Assembly: GCF_031143425.1 (NCBI RefSeq)
Contig: NC_090443.1
Span: 1,058,082,423 to 1,058,146,422 of the forward strand
Direction of reading: 5' to 3'
Length of the DNA: 64,000 nt
Source: Pleurodeles waltl
Lineage: Eukaryota > Chordata > Amphibia > Caudata > Salamandridae
Both the position numbers and the translations under genes were made by a program. Positions 34,160-47,469 of the stretch are shown one piece after another. The notes under the pieces are model-generated. The model did not search any database and was not told the origin of the DNA. It saw only the letters and a list, made by a program, of their open reading frames with translations. Position 1 is the first letter of the stretch; the number at the start of each line of letters is the position of its first letter.

Positions 34160-34732
34160 GGGAACATGGGTGTTGTGCGGTGTGTTTTGTGCAGTGGGTG
34201 TTGAATAATATAGTGGGGTGTGGGGTGAGTGACGGATGGATTGGTGTTTGTGGTGTGTGTAGTTGTTGCTGTGATTTGCGGGCCTATCTCTTGTCTATTT
34301 TTTGTGTTCGTAAAGGATTGTGGGTAATGTGGGTGTGTGTTTTATAGTGCTGTGGGTAGGTGGGTGTGGTGTGTGTCTCAGTGTCAGGTGTGTGATTTTA
34401 GTTTTGGCCACTGTTGTGTTGTGTTGTATTTGGGTGGCCATTCTGACCGCGATGGTGTGTACCGCCAATGGTTTATCGCCATTGAATGTCCCCCTTGGTG
34501 ATTCGTGAGTCATAATGTGGTGGGAGCTGTTTTGTTGGTGTAACGTTATGGGTGTTCATACCGACACTTTACCACTAACCTGTGGTCTGGCGGATATGTG
34601 TTTGTGGAAGTATTCTGTCGGTTTAGTGTGTTGGTGTCATAATATGGCAAACGGATGTTTGCCTCCACGACGGTGTGTTGGCGGCGGTTAGCGGCATTTA
34701 CCGCCAATGTCATAATGAGGGCCTGTGTTTTT

Positions 34733-36633
34733 TAGGTAATAAATCCTGTTGGACAGAGTGTTCATGCGGTTGTCGACAACAGCTTAAGCCTTTTCTAACT
34801 TTTCCTTGTCTATCTGCCTTAAACGCGCAGCTGCTTCTATCTGAGAAAGCTTTCAGATCTCATTAGAGATGGCATAGATGAATCTTTTAGAGCGTGGCTT
34901 TCTACAACCTAACAAAAAGTCCTGCAAGTCTATATTTTCAGAAAGAGTGTTAAGATGTTCCTTAACTGCAGCTAACGTGTTAATTAGTACCTATTGTTCA
35001 CACAATTTACCCACACTGTATGTTGTAACTATACACATGTGTTGACCCGAGACAAAGCGAGGGTCTGACCGGCTAATCTTGAAACCCCCTGAGGAATTCA
35101 CAAAATGTGCCTGACACCCATTTGTGTCTATTTGCCAAACCAACCATCCGCCGGGACTGGAAAGTGAAGAGTTATAGGTACCAGCCTAAACCTTTGCACC
35201 TAGTTCTTCCTCTGTGATATTCAGGAAGGATCACCAATTATTATACTTAGTCAGTGTGGGGTTACTGGGTGTATTCATTTCTTTTATTTTCGCTAACCCC
35301 AGGCTGGATGTCTGCTGAATGGTGTCATTCAAAAATATCATTTGCACAGGAATAAGGCATGCTCTAAATAAAGCTTCCCTGCCCTGTATTTTTCAATCTT
35401 GTGTTCCCTATACACTCTTTAAGTCAATAGTGTTCTTCCAGTATTCGTAACCTTCAACTGCAAGTCGGGAAACATAGGAGTCTGAATAAATCAGTGTTGT
35501 GCCACTTAGCAAAATTTTCCTATTTCTTGAAGAAGGTAATTTGAAATAATATGACTCCGGATTTTTTGTGTCATGTCCAGAGAAATAAGTGAATTTATCC
35601 AAATAATGTTTTGGGCTCCCCACAGGTGATGTTGAGCAGTGTTCCCACTGTGTGTAGTTAAGTACTGATCTGTGTCTAGTGGCAAGGTGCAGGTACTAAT
35701 GCCCCAAATTATTATAGCAGAATGTTTCCCCATAATTCTTTGTATTTCTGTATACACATCATCACTTTCAAATACTGAACAGTCCATTTAAGTTAACATA
35801 GAATCAACTGTCTGGACATCCCAATCATCAGATACAACACCAGGCATAATAACATCAGTCATAGAAATTTTGAAGACATATGGAATTTGAATGACCTCAG
35901 TAGGCCTGTATATATCAAATGGAACGTTGTCCCATACAATCCCATCAGGAATAGGTACAGCTGAAATGTTCACAAGGGACAAGTCTCTTCAGACCTTATG
36001 TGAGGAATGATATGGAATTAAGACTTCATTCACAGGCTCAACAGAGGAGCATTTATGAAGGTAATAACCATTTATGAGCAAAAAGAAAACAGTCACAAAA
36101 CCAATCCATAGAAACAATGCAAAAAATGTCAAGCAGAGCCATAAATAGTTCCATGGGAGAATTAAATAGTTATTTTTAAGCCATAGATGCAGCGTATGTA
36201 TCTTTGAAACATTTTCAATCTCAGGAGTGGATGAGTCTAAAGAAACGTCATCATTGTCGATGAAGTAACCAGAAGCATTCTCTGCAAACGCAGGAGCAAG
36301 TGCATTACCGGAAGATGCATCTACTTCGCGTGGAGACTCATGGTAGACGATGTCGTCAGTTTATGTTGTGTTGGTGTAGAAAACAGCCAAATCTTGGACA
36401 GGTGTTGTCATTGAACTGGTAACTGGAATCAGCAAGAGCTCATTTTCCACCCTCCCCATGGTCGAGGAGGAATTTGTAGCATCATTGGACATGCTTGTGT
36501 AGTCAGAAGTAATGTTGTTATTTCTGCTTTGAAGAGGTATGTCCTGTTGGGTAGTGAGAGGGGACCGGGAATTACCCAAGGGACCTCTGGGTCTACTGTG
36601 CAGGATCAGCCACATGGTGTAGTTTGACGTCAT
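34733..36633 (-). pseudogene. env: FV3 env, leader and surface part
   Basis: An ATG at 36633 (MTSNYTMW) lies inside the end of pol, as in FV1. A hydrophobic leader segment follows around 36160-36060, then surface-domain pieces such as DWDVQTVDSML (35820) and YFSGHDTKNPESYYFKL (about 35590), and a degraded processing-site region near 34890. The gene breaks off at about 34733 where H1 enters and resumes at 26784. Frameshifts and stops are frequent. Confidence 0.7.
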
Positions 36634-36639
36634 CAATGG

Positions 36640-39600
36640 AAATTAATCTGTTTGCTTTGGAACCAGGCAGCGGTGGTAAGATTACAGTTCTGGTACCTTG
36701 TACTCCCAGGACTGGAACCTGTGCTCAGTAGGATGGACCGAATTCCTTCTTCACAGCAATCTTCTCACGAACCAGATCCCTAACTTTAGGAATCCAGCCA
36801 GTGGAAGTTGTTGGTAAATCCGTTATTCCTAAGGTGGCAGCACTGGCGGATGATTTATCATCGCTAAATTGCTGAAGCTCCTATAAAACAGTGAGAAATT
36901 GATTTATGTCAAAAGGTGTGTCTGCTGCTACCAAACCAGGGCCATCAAGATCTGGGACATACATAAGTATCCCAAAGAGAACCTCAGAAGGAGAGCGTCC
37001 CCCCAAAGACTGTCTTGGCAGATTAGTCAGTGCTCTCTGCACACCATATAGGTGATGGAGCCAACTACGCCAGAACCTAATACGCTAGCTATTAAGGACT
37101 GCTTTAGATCACTGTTCCTCCTCTCCACGACTGAATTTTCCTTGGGATGGTATGATGAGGAGTAATGGAGTTCAACACTGTGAGAAAGTAGACACTTTCT
37201 AGCATGGTTACCCCCCATTTTTAACCTGTTTGTCATTCATTGTCAGTGTGTTTTTACTGTCTCACTGGGATCCTGCTAGTCAGGGCCCCAGTGCTCATGG
37301 TTTGTGGCCTACATGTCAGTATGTTTTATTGTTTTGTCAGTATGCTTTACTGTGTCACTGGAGTCCTGCTAACCAGAACTCCAGTGCTTATGCTCTCTCT
37401 GATTCCAAATTTGTACTTACATACTGGTAACCCAGTATTCCACTCCAAATAGGCATACTGGACCCCCCTTATAAGTCCCCAGTATTTGGTACCTAGGTAC
37501 CCAGGGTATTGGGGTTCCAGCAGATCCTTATGGACTGCAGTATTTATTTTGCAATCCATAAGGAGCTCATACAAACACTTCTTCAGGACTGCCACTGCAG
37601 CCTGAGTGAAATAGTGTAAGCACTATTTCACAGCCATTTTCACTGCACCAGGTCACTTATAAGTCACCTATATATCTAACCTTCAGACCCTGAAGGCTAG
37701 GTGCTTAGTACCTGTGTGTGAGGGCACCCTTGCACTAGCAGAGTTGCCCCCATGTCATCCAGGCCCATTTACCTGGACTTCATGAGTGCCTGGACGCCAT
37801 TATAAGTGTGCACTACATATAGGTCAATACATATATGTAGCTTCACAATGGTAACTCCGAATATGGCCATGTGAGGTGTCTAGGAAGCGGAAATTGTACA
37901 CCCAATCCGATGCTGGTATTGGGGGGGCCAATTCCATGCACCCTGGGGGCTGCACCATGGACCCCCAGCACTGCAATAACAATCTTCTGAGGTATTTACT
38001 GCAGCCCCAGCTGCTGCCACCTCCCAGACAGGCTTCTGCCCTCCTAGGGCTTGAGCAGCTCAATCCCAGGAAGGCAGAACAATGCATTTCCTTTAGGAGA
38101 GAGGTGTTACACCCTCTCTCTTTGGAAATAGGTGTTACAGGCATGGGAGGGCTTTCCCCCCAGAGCCTCTGGAAATGCTTTGAAGGGCACTGATGGTGCC
38201 CTCCTTGCATAATCCAGTCTACACCGGTTCAGGGACCCCCAGTCTCTGCTCTGGCACAAAACTGGACAAAGTAAAGAGGAGTGACCACTCCCCTGTCCAT
38301 CACCACCCCAGGGGTGGTGCCCAGAGCTCCTCCAGAGTGTCCCTGTGTTCTGCCATCTTGTTTTCAGGATGGTCAGGGAAGTCTGGGAGCATCTGATTGG
38401 CCAGTGCCAGCAGGTGACATCAGAGACCCCTCCTGATAGGTCCATACCTGGTTAGGTGACCAATCCCCCTCCTGTGGGTGTTTCCTCAGATTCAGTTTGC
38501 AAGACTGCACCAGGACTCCACTGCATCTCCTGCTTCAGCTTCTGACCATCGGATCAACTGCAGAACTGCTCCAGGAACTCTGTAACTGAAACAGAGTATC
38601 CAAGAAGGCTACTTTAATCCTGCAACTTCAGCTCCAGCCAGCAACTGCAACAGTTTCCAGGATTCGCACACTCTGAGGACTGCATGTCTTTATTCTGCAC
38701 CACAAGGACTGAAGGAATCTCCAGTGGAGTGACAGAGTCCCTTCCCTGCTTCAGAAGGCTCCTCTCTGCATTGCCAACTGGTACTCTGAGACGCCTCTCC
38801 TGTCAACGAGTGTATTCCCTGGAACACAGGTGGTAGACCCAACTGATCCTGACTGTCCAAAGGTCCAAATGTCCAAATTTGGTGGAGGTAAGGGCTTGCC
38901 ACCCCGTGCCAGACATTACCCCTGTGAACCATGTGTTCTGCAGCTCCTTGGGCTTCTGTGCACTTCTTCCAGAAATCCTTCATGCACAGCGTAGCCCAGG
39001 TCCCCAGCACTCTATCCTGCGATGCTCAGCTCCCTGAGTTGTTCTCCGGCGGTGTGGGATCCCTTTGTGTAGTGCTGCGATGACCATGTTCTGCAACTCC
39101 TATGTCCCCGTGTTCTGGGACATCTGTGGGTGCTGCCTGGTGTTCTGAGGGCTCTCTAAAGTGCTGAGAGCCCCCTCCGTCTCCTCAGTCGGAGTTGGCA
39201 CACCCAGGTCACTCCTGGGCCCAGGTAGCGCCTCTTCCCGCCAACCGTAACATTTGCGTGAGCCAAGGCTTGTTGCGGAATCCAATGACGAAAACCAGCC
39301 TGCATCCAACGACTCGAGGTGTGACATCTCTTGCACCAAGCAGGAACCAGCAGCTCTCTTATTTGGTGCATATCTGTACTTTTCTTCTAACCGGAGAATC
39401 CACTTTTGCACCTTCATTTGGGTTTGCAGGGGCTCCTGTTCTTCCTGGACTCTTCATCGACTTCTGGACTTGGTCTCCTCTCTCCACAGGTCCTCAAGTC
39501 AAGGAATCCATTGTTGGTCTCTCGCAGTCTTGCTTCGTTTTTGCATAATCCTTTACCATGACTTCTAGTGTGTTCTTAGGAAACTTGCTGTACTTTACTC

Positions 39601-42600
39601 CTGTTTTCCTGGGTTCTGGGATGGGGTATTTTACTTACCTTTGGTGTTTTCTTACATTCCCACCGCCCCTCTACACACTACACTTGCCTAGAGGGAAACC
39701 GACATTTGCATTCCCCTATTTTACTATATGGTTTGTGTTGCCCCTAGGCCCTTTGCAACCTATTGTGTTTTTCACTGTTTGCACTATTCTATGACTGTGC
39801 ACTTACCTGATTTTGGTGACTAGTGTATATATTGTGTATAATACTTACCTCCAGAAGGAGTATTGCCTGTAAGATACATTTGGCTTTGCGTCACAAAAAT
39901 AAAGTACCTTTATTTTTGGTAACACTGAGTATTGTCTTTTCTTGTGTATAAGTTCTGTGTGGCTGTAGTGGTATTGCAAGAGCTTTGCATGTCTCCTAGT
40001 TCAGCCTTGGCTGCTCTGCTAAAGCTACCCCTAGACAGCCTAAGCTGCTAGACACTGCCTACATTTCACTAAGGTGGATCAGTAGACCTTGAAAAAGGTG
40101 TAAGTACCTCTGGTACCCACTACAAACCAGGCCAGCTTCTCACACCACCCTTCGTCCCCATGGTGTACCTGAATGCCTTAGAGGCAAAGGCAAGGCCCTG
40201 GTCCGAATGGAATGCTGCAACTGCATATGTACCGATAAAGATCAGCAAGTCTTTGATAACAGTTTGAGCGTCAGCCAACCACTGAGGCCATACCCACAGG
40301 AATCTAGAACAAGAATCTACAGCGACTAAGATGTATTTGTATGCGCCATGAGGTTGAAGGGGACCACCATGGTCCAGGTATACACATTGTAGTTGCCTGC
40401 TGGACACTAAGAGGGATGTCTGAAGTGGGCGTTTGATATTGGAGCCCTAATTTGCTGGCAAATGTGCACAACAAAGGACATACTGTTTTGTCTGTTTGTA
40501 CTGACCTGGCCACCAGAAGCGTCTCTGTAAGAGTGTTACTGTGGCCAAAATATCAGCGTGAGCAGATGCAACACCCTCACGCGCTGCTTTAATGAGATTT
40601 AATCTCTGGTTTTGGTTGGGAATTGCTCAATCTCCAACTCCAGGAAGTGTTGCATATGAAAAATTCTGTGACTGATGTGCTAAGAGTATTTTGTAGGGTA
40701 TGTTTTTAGAAGAGACTTGCGTCAGACGAAGCTTTCATGGCAGTCAGAATCACATTATCCAATCTTGTCTGAGAACGAGTCGCTTCATCAGCTAAAGTTT
40801 TGCCCATGACGTCTACTCCTGCACGTTGGTGGCCCAATGTGTGCACTATATAGACACAAGGCAGCTTATCCTTGAGATCAGCCACCCTCCCCCACAGAGT
40901 TCTGTTTTTTATGGTGTTCCCTTTGGAATCTCTAAACCCGTTAAATCGCCAAAAATTATAAGATAATCATTGTAAGACTGGACGCAGTAGTATGAGTCAG
41001 AGACAATTAAAGTCAGTTATCCAGGCTCTGTGTGTTCTGGCGCTATGAACCATCAGTGTAAATGACAGCATGGTATCTTTCAAGTGGCAAAATATCTGGA
41101 GGAGCAGGATATTCCTGTTCATATTGTAGAACTTCTTGTGTCTAAAGTTTTGGATCAAAGATGTAATCTACATCAGTGGCAGTCAGGGAGGTTGGCCACT
41201 GAATCCAACGTGGATGTAATGCTTTAGCATTAGGAACGCTTGCTGTGGTGACGGCCTCTAAGGCTGTCACCAGGGGTAACAACAATAATGCGTTTCCCTT
41301 GGGCAAGTGGTCTCTCCTTGATGACAGCCATCTGAACTGCAGTTAAAAGAATTTCTGTGGGTGCAAAACGTTGTGCTGCAGTGGAATATAAATGTGATTT
41401 ATATGCTATGGGCACCGTGTCGTCCTCATTAAAGGTGACATAAGTGAACCCAGTGGGACCAGTGATTATTCTGATGCCCAAATATGTTTTGTAATCTCGG
41501 GTGTGCAAGTGTTTTGCTTCTACCATGTCCTGTTGCAATTCCCTAAGGATGCGTGTGTGTTCAATTTTCCAGTGTCTGCTCGAAAAATCAGGGTATATTA
41601 ATTCATACAGTGGCTTGATATGTTGTGCATTGTCAGGAATGTAAGTTCTGCCAAAGTTAAAGAAACCAAGTAAAGACTAGTTTCTTGATTGTATTTGGTG
41701 GCAGGAGTTGAGCACATTTTTCTGCAATTGCGGAGCGAGGCTCTTACCCTCGTTTGATAGCTTGTATCCCAGGAATAATACGCTGAGAAAGGCTATTTTA
41801 GTTTTCCTAAAATTAAATTTGTATCCAAGAGCTACGAATACTAAAATGATCCGATCGACCCTGGCAAGATGAGTGTTGAGGTCGGCATCTGTAAGATAGA
41901 TGTCATCCACGTAAGACAACGCCTAAGGATCAATATCATATAATATTGATGTTACACGGGCTGAGAACAGCCCTGGGCTGTTCTTATAGTCTTGGGGCAA
42001 ACAGCAGAAGTGTTTTTGTGTGCACCAAATGAGAATGCACTCCGGTCCTGACTTTTGTGTGCTAAGTTCTGGCAGAAAAAACAGTTGGAAATATCCAAGG
42101 TTGTTTTGTATTTTTTGCGCACTATAGTATTAATTAGTGCTGTGCTATGTGAATTTTGTGTAGTGTAAGTGTGTGTATGACTGTTTAAGTGTCTGTAATC
42201 TAAGACTATTCTGTAGGAATGGTCCGGCTTTGCAACGGGAATAATGGGTTATTCATTGCAGAGGCGCAGGGCTCAATTACTCCCTGGTACTCAAGCTGAG
42301 TGAGCATCTTCCTCACTGGGTTTTTGCTTCATGTTTAACAGGATGTTGTGGTTGAGGCAGGGTGTAGACCTGATAGGTATTACACGAAAAGGTGAGACCT
42401 TGTCCCAACCTACATAATTGCGGTACAACGCAGGGGCCTGCGCTAAAGCCCATTTGACAGCGTAGGCTTGTTTTACTGCTTCTGGAACACGATCAGAGAA
42501 AGAGAGCATAATGACATGCTCAGGCAGCCAGTCCCTCTCAGCCAGCAGGATATCACAACTAAGTTCATCCCAGAATATTACACCAATGGTGCGCTCTACG

Positions 42601-42700
42601 TCTCCCTCAATTTGGATATTTAAATCATAAACCCTGTTGGGTGGGAGAACGCACCCGTCCGCAGTTTAAACTGCAATGTAATCACTAGATGATCTTTCAG
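36640..42700 (-). pseudogene. pol: FV3 pol, split by LTR-like element A
   Basis: On the minus strand: RT N-terminal part near 42500-42291 (KWALAQAPALYRNYVGWDKV), YVDD active site at about 41915 (MSYVDDIYLTDADL) with FLSVLFLGYKLSNEG behind it, RNase H connection 41538-41230, degraded RNase H to about 40600, integrase core 40410-40145 (YLDHGGPL, FHSDQG) and, beyond element A, the Glu-containing piece 37178-37027 (SVVERRNSDLK) and the C-terminal domain to 36640. It is broken by many stops and the 2.97 kb insertion. It is clearly homologous to FV1 pol but diverged. Confidence 0.8.
37179..40144 (+). repeat. LTR-like element A (2966 bp) in FV3 integrase
   Basis: It begins tgtgagaaagtagacac and ends gccagcttctcaca, so TG...CA with matching inverted ends. 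It splits FV3 integrase between the second Asp and the Glu motif. Elements B and C share its sequence in order. No protein family is seen in its open frames. A poly(A) signal lies in a perfect hairpin (aaaaataaag-tac-ctttattttt, 39894-39917) about 230 bp before the end. The flanking five bases (aacac / ccacc) do not form a clean duplication. I read it as an old solo LTR of ~3 kb. Confidence 0.65.
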
Positions 42701-43896
42701 ACTCTGGCCACATATCGTGACCTCTGCTGCTCTGTCTAACAGTGTCACTGCCCACATCTTGTTCTTCAGCAATGTTCTCAAGTGTACTGGCATTTTTAGT
42801 TTACACTGCTGCTATCTATTTCTTTTTAAACTGTGGCTTTTGTTGTGTGGACTTATCTTCTTTTTTATCTGAAGACTGTGGTGAGTCTTTCTTCTGTTTC
42901 ACGTATTCAGGATGTTGATCAGGACGGCCCCCCCTCTGGCTACGTCTATCCTGAAAGGAACGAGAGGAACGTGAATCAGTATATCTGTCAGGAACCTTTA
43001 TATTTTCTCTCTATTTCTCTGAGTATATCTCCTGTCAGAATTCTCCAGGTGTGGAGAATCTGCTCTCTGATTTTGTCTGTCTTTAAATAGTTTTTGTTTA
43101 TCCCAGCGCGTCTTAGAACCCTCCTGTGCTTGTTTAGTCCCTTCCTTAGGGGTGGTACACTGTATTTCGAGCTTTTTCGGCTTGGCTCCCAAACTACGCC
43201 GTCCTATACTGGTATAGATGTTGGAAATAATTTCAGTAGCTGTTTCTCCTCTTCCAAGCGTGAAATCTCTCAGAGACGCTAGCGTATAGCCAGTGCTACC
43301 ACTTCCCCTTTAATGTTACTGAGTATGATTGAGGAGACTGCGTCAAAGTTACGCATTCATTTTATCCCCAAATCTAGGGCTGGTGCAGCCCGTGCTCATT
43401 CTGAATTTGTTTTAACACTTCTGGTAAATTGACAAGTGTCGGGGCACCATGTGTGGTAGTATGAATTGCAGTGAAGACTATACTCCATATGACGCAGTCA
43501 TCCACTGAGGGAACCACCCGAAGGGCAAGCACATTGTGAGAATTCTATGTTTCTCCTGTGGTCCCGTATGGGGAAACACAGCTTTCAGCTGATTTGTTTT
43601 CTGGGCTATCTAGAACAGGATTTTCTCTCATTCTTGGGGCACTTTACCCATGATAGAATGTATTGTTTGTGGATTAATCCCAGTAGCCAATTGGTATCCA
43701 GCAAGTGCTGGTTGGTGCCAGACGCGCTGGTGTAGTGTTCCGAGTTCACATTACAACCTGAACAAGTCATCTATATAGTGTTACTATCTCAATATATAAG
43801 TTGCGCAGATGAGCTGCCTGCACGCTTTGTACACCTGAGTGAGGTGTGTATGTGGCAAACATAGGCCACGTTGGTCCATCATTACTTAAGTGACCT

Positions 43897-46800
43897 AGGG
43901 CCAGATGTAGCAAATTCCAGGATGGTGTCCCTGACACCATCTGCAAGTCGCCAGCACTCACAGGGATGGTGGCCTCCTGGGGATAGCAGACCACCATGTC
44001 TGTGACTGCTTTTAAATAAAGCAGGTTTTTTTTGTAATGCAGCCCGTTTTCCTTAAAGGAAAACGAGATGCATTACAAACAAAACAATTTAACATGTCAG
44101 TTTCAATTTTTCAGAGCAGGAGGTGGTCCATAGGACCACTGCCTGCTCTGAAACAATGTTTTCAGGGCCATTCACAAAGAGGAAGGGGTCCCCTGGGGAC
44201 CCCTTCCCTTTTGCGAATGGGTTACTGTAGGAGGCTGGACTGGCTTGTAGTGAGTACCAAGGGGTACTTACACCTTGCACCAGGCCCAGGTATCCCTTAT
44301 TAGTGTAGAGGGGTGTCTAGCAGCTTAGGCTAATAGAAAATGGTAGCTTAGCAGAGCAGCTTAGGCTGAACTAGGAGACGAGTGAAGCTCCTACAGTACC
44401 ACTAGTGTCATATGCACAATATCATAAGAAAACACAATACACAGATATACTAAAAATAAAGGTACTTTATTTTTATGACAATATGCCAAAAGTATCTCAG
44501 TGAGTACCCTCAGTATGAGGATAGCAAATATACACAAGATATATGTACACAATACCAAAATATGCAGTAATAGCAATAGAAAACAGTGCAAACAATGTAT
44601 AGTCACAATAGAATGCAATGGGGGCACATAGGGGCAACACAAACCATATACTCTAGAAGTGGAATGCGAACCACGAATGGACCCCACACCTATGTGACCT
44701 TGTAGAGGGTAGCTGGGACTGTAAGAAAACAGTGAGGGTTAGAAAAATAGCCCATCCCAAGACCCTGAAAAGTGGGTGCACAGTGCACCTAAGTTCCCCA
44801 AAGAGCACAGAAGTTGTGATAGGGGAATTCTGCAGGAAAGACCAACACCAGCAATGCAACAACGATGGATTTCCAGACAAGTGTACCTGTGGAACAAGGG
44901 GACCAAGTCCAAAAGTCACGATCAAGTCGGGAGTGGGCAGATGCCCAGGAAATGCCAGCTGTGGGTGCAAAGAAGCTGCCACCGGATGGTAGAAGCTGTG
45001 GATTCTGCAAGAACGACAAGGGCTAGAAACTTCCCCTTTGGAGGATGGATGTCCCACGTTATGAAGAGTCCTACAGAGGTGTTTTCGTGCAGAAAGACTG
45101 CCAACAAGCCTTGCTGGCTGCAAAGGTCGCGTTTAGGGTTTTTGGATGCTGCTGTAGCCCAGGAGGGACCAGGATGTCGCCAATTGCGTTAGGAGACAGA
45201 GGGGGCATCCAGCAAGAAAAAGAGCCCACTCAGAAGCAAGCAGCACCCGGAGAAGTGCCAGAACAGGCACTACGAAGCGGAGTGAACCGGAGCTCACCCG
45301 AAGTTGCACAAGAGGGTCTCACGAAGCCGGAGGACAACTCAGGAGGTCGTGCAATGCAGGTTAGAGTGCCGGGGACCCAGGCTTGGCTGTGCACAAAGGA
45401 AATCCTGGAAGAGTGCACAGGAGCTGGAGTAGCTGCAAAACACGCGGTTCCCAGCAATGCAGTCTAGCGTGGGGAGGCAAGGACTTACCTACACCAAACT
45501 TGGACTGAAGAGTCACTGGACTGTGGGAGTCACTTGGACAGAGTTGCTGAGTTCAAGGGACCTCGCTCGTCATGCTGAGAGGAGACCCAGAGGACCGGTG
45601 ATGCAGTTCTTTGGTGCCTGCGGTTGCAGGGGGAAGATTCCGTCGACCCACGGGAGATTTCTTCGGAGCTTCAAGTGCAGAGAGGAGGCAGACTACCCCC
45701 ACAGCATGCACCACCAGGAAAACAGTCGAGAAGGCGGCAGGATCAGCGTTACAAGGTCGCATTAGTCGTCTTCGCTACTTTGTTGCAGTTTTGCAGGCTT
45801 CTAGCGCGGTCAGCAGTCGATTCCTTGGCAGAAGGTGAAGAGAGAGATGCAGAGGAACTCTGATGAGCTCTTGCATTCGTTATCTAAGGAATTCCCCAAA
45901 GCAGAGACCCTAAATAGCCAGAAAAGGAGGTTTGGCTACTTAGGAGAGAGGATAGGCTAGCAACACCTGAAGGAGCCTATCAGAAGGAGTCTCTGACGTC
46001 ACCTGCTGGCACTGGCCACTCAGAGCAGTCCAGTGTGCCAGCAGCACCTCTGTTTCCAAGATGGCAGAGGTCTGGAGCACACTAGAGGAGCTCTGGGCAC
46101 CTCCCAGGGGAGGTGCAGGTCAGGGGAGTGGTCACTCCCCTTTCCTTTGTCCAGTTTCGCGCCAGAGCAGGGCTGAGGGATCCCTGAACCGGTGCAGACT
46201 GGCTTATGCAGAGATGGGCACCATCTGTGCCCATCAAAGCATTTCCAGAGGCTGGGGGAGGCTACTCCTCCCCAGCCCTGACACCTTTTTCCAAAGGGAG
46301 AGGGTGTAACACCCTCTCTCTGAGGAAGTCCTTTGTTCTGCCTTCCTGGGCCAAGCCTGGCTGGACCCCAGGAGGGCAGAAACCTGTCTGAGGGGTTGGC
46401 AGCAGCAGCAGCTGCAGTGAAACCCCGGGAAAGGTAGTTTGGCAGTACCCGGGTCTGAGCTAGAGACTCGGGGGATCATGGAATTGTCTCCCCAATGCCA
46501 GAATGGCATTGGGGTGACAATTCCATGATCCTAGACATATTACATGGCCATGTTCGGAGTTACCATTGTGACACTATACATATGTCGTGACATATGTATA
46601 GTGCACGCGTGTAATGGTGTCCCCGCACTCACAAAGTCTGGGGAATTTGCCCTGAACAATGTGGGAGCACCTTGGCTAGTGCCAGGGTGCCCACACACTC
46701 AGTAACTTAGCACCCAACCTTTACCAGGTAAAGGCTAGACTTATAGTTGACTTATAAGTTACTTAAGTGCAGTGGTAAATGGCTGTGAAATAACGTGAAC

Positions 46801-47469
46801 GTTATTTCACTCAGGCTGCACTGGCAGGCCTGTGTAAGAATTGTCAGATCTCCCTATGGGTGGCACAAGAAATGCTGCAGCCCATAGGGATCTCCTGGAA
46901 CCCCAATACCCTGGGTACCTCGGTACCATATACTAGGGAATTATAAGGGTGTTCCAGAATTGGTGAAATTGGTCACTAGCCTGTTAGTGACAATTTGGAA
47001 AGAAATGAGAGAGCATAACCACTGAGGTTCTGAATAGCAGAGCCTCAGTGAGACAGTTAGTCATAACACAGGTAACACATACAGGGCACACTTATGAGCA
47101 CTGGGGCCCTGGCTGGCAGGGTCCCAGTGACACATACAACTAAAACAACATATATACAGTGAAATATGGGGGTAACATGCCAGGCAAGATGGTACTTTCC
47201 TACAGTTACCACCAGTGTGACACTGGTGGTAACTGCTAATTGCTTTGCGACTGCGTTCGCGGTCACAATGCAATTCTGCATCGCGATGCGACTCGCAAAT
47301 AGGAAGGGGAATACCCCTTTCTATTTGTGACTCGCATTCCAATTTGCGAGTCGGTAATCAGGTTACCGACTCGCAAGTTGGGAATTGGCATCGCGATGTG
47401 GCTTTTGCGCCTCATAAACAGCGATTTTCGCTGTTTGCGAGGCGCAAAAGCCTTGCTTAATCTGGCCCT
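43897..47469. mobile_element. Chain-of-hairpins MITE in FV3 gag (split by element B)
   Basis: Terminal inverted repeats are agggccagatgtagcaaa (43897) and its near reverse complement ending tctggccct (47469). Without element B the MITE is about 590 bp. Almost all of it folds into successive separate hairpins: 43921-43941, 44031-44079, 44112-44150, 44169-44219, 47205-47233 (14-bp perfect arms, 1-base loop), 47238-47275, 47288-47335, 47339-47381 and 47400-47452. The flanking triplets cta/tta would suit a decayed 3-bp Harbinger-type duplication, but family membership is inference. There is no gene. Confidence 0.75.
44226..47204 (-). repeat. LTR-like element B (2979 bp), probable solo LTR
   Basis: On the minus strand it starts tgtaggaaagtaccatc and ends ccagcctcctaca. 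The 5-bp sequence gttac lies directly outside both ends (44221-44225 and 47205-47209), a clean target duplication. TG...CA ends plus a 5-bp duplication point to a solo LTR of an LTR retrotransposon or retrovirus. It aligns along its length with element A in reverse. The poly(A) hairpin is kept at about 44450-44475. No coding domain is seen. Confidence 0.8.

Larger units (their letters stand above)
26785..34717. mobile_element. PIF/Harbinger DNA transposon H1 (7.9 kb, three genes)
   Basis: The outer ends carry an 18-bp perfect inverted repeat (cattatgacattggcggt at 26785-26802 and its reverse complement at 34700-34717). The element lies inside FV3 env, which resumes on both sides. It holds a spliced DDE transposase (31120-32223, plus), one Myb/SANT-like gene convergent with it (34159-32700, minus) and a second, different Myb/SANT-like gene divergent from it (30674-~28438, minus). 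Harbinger elements normally encode a transposase and one Myb-like partner. The genes carry stops and frameshifts. Confidence 0.8.

Noticed and set aside
44776..45863. Several ORFs of 75-150 codons in element B, and similar ones in A and C
   Set aside because: They are not in matching frames among A, B and C and have no family motif. They are probably chance frames in a GC-rich repeat.
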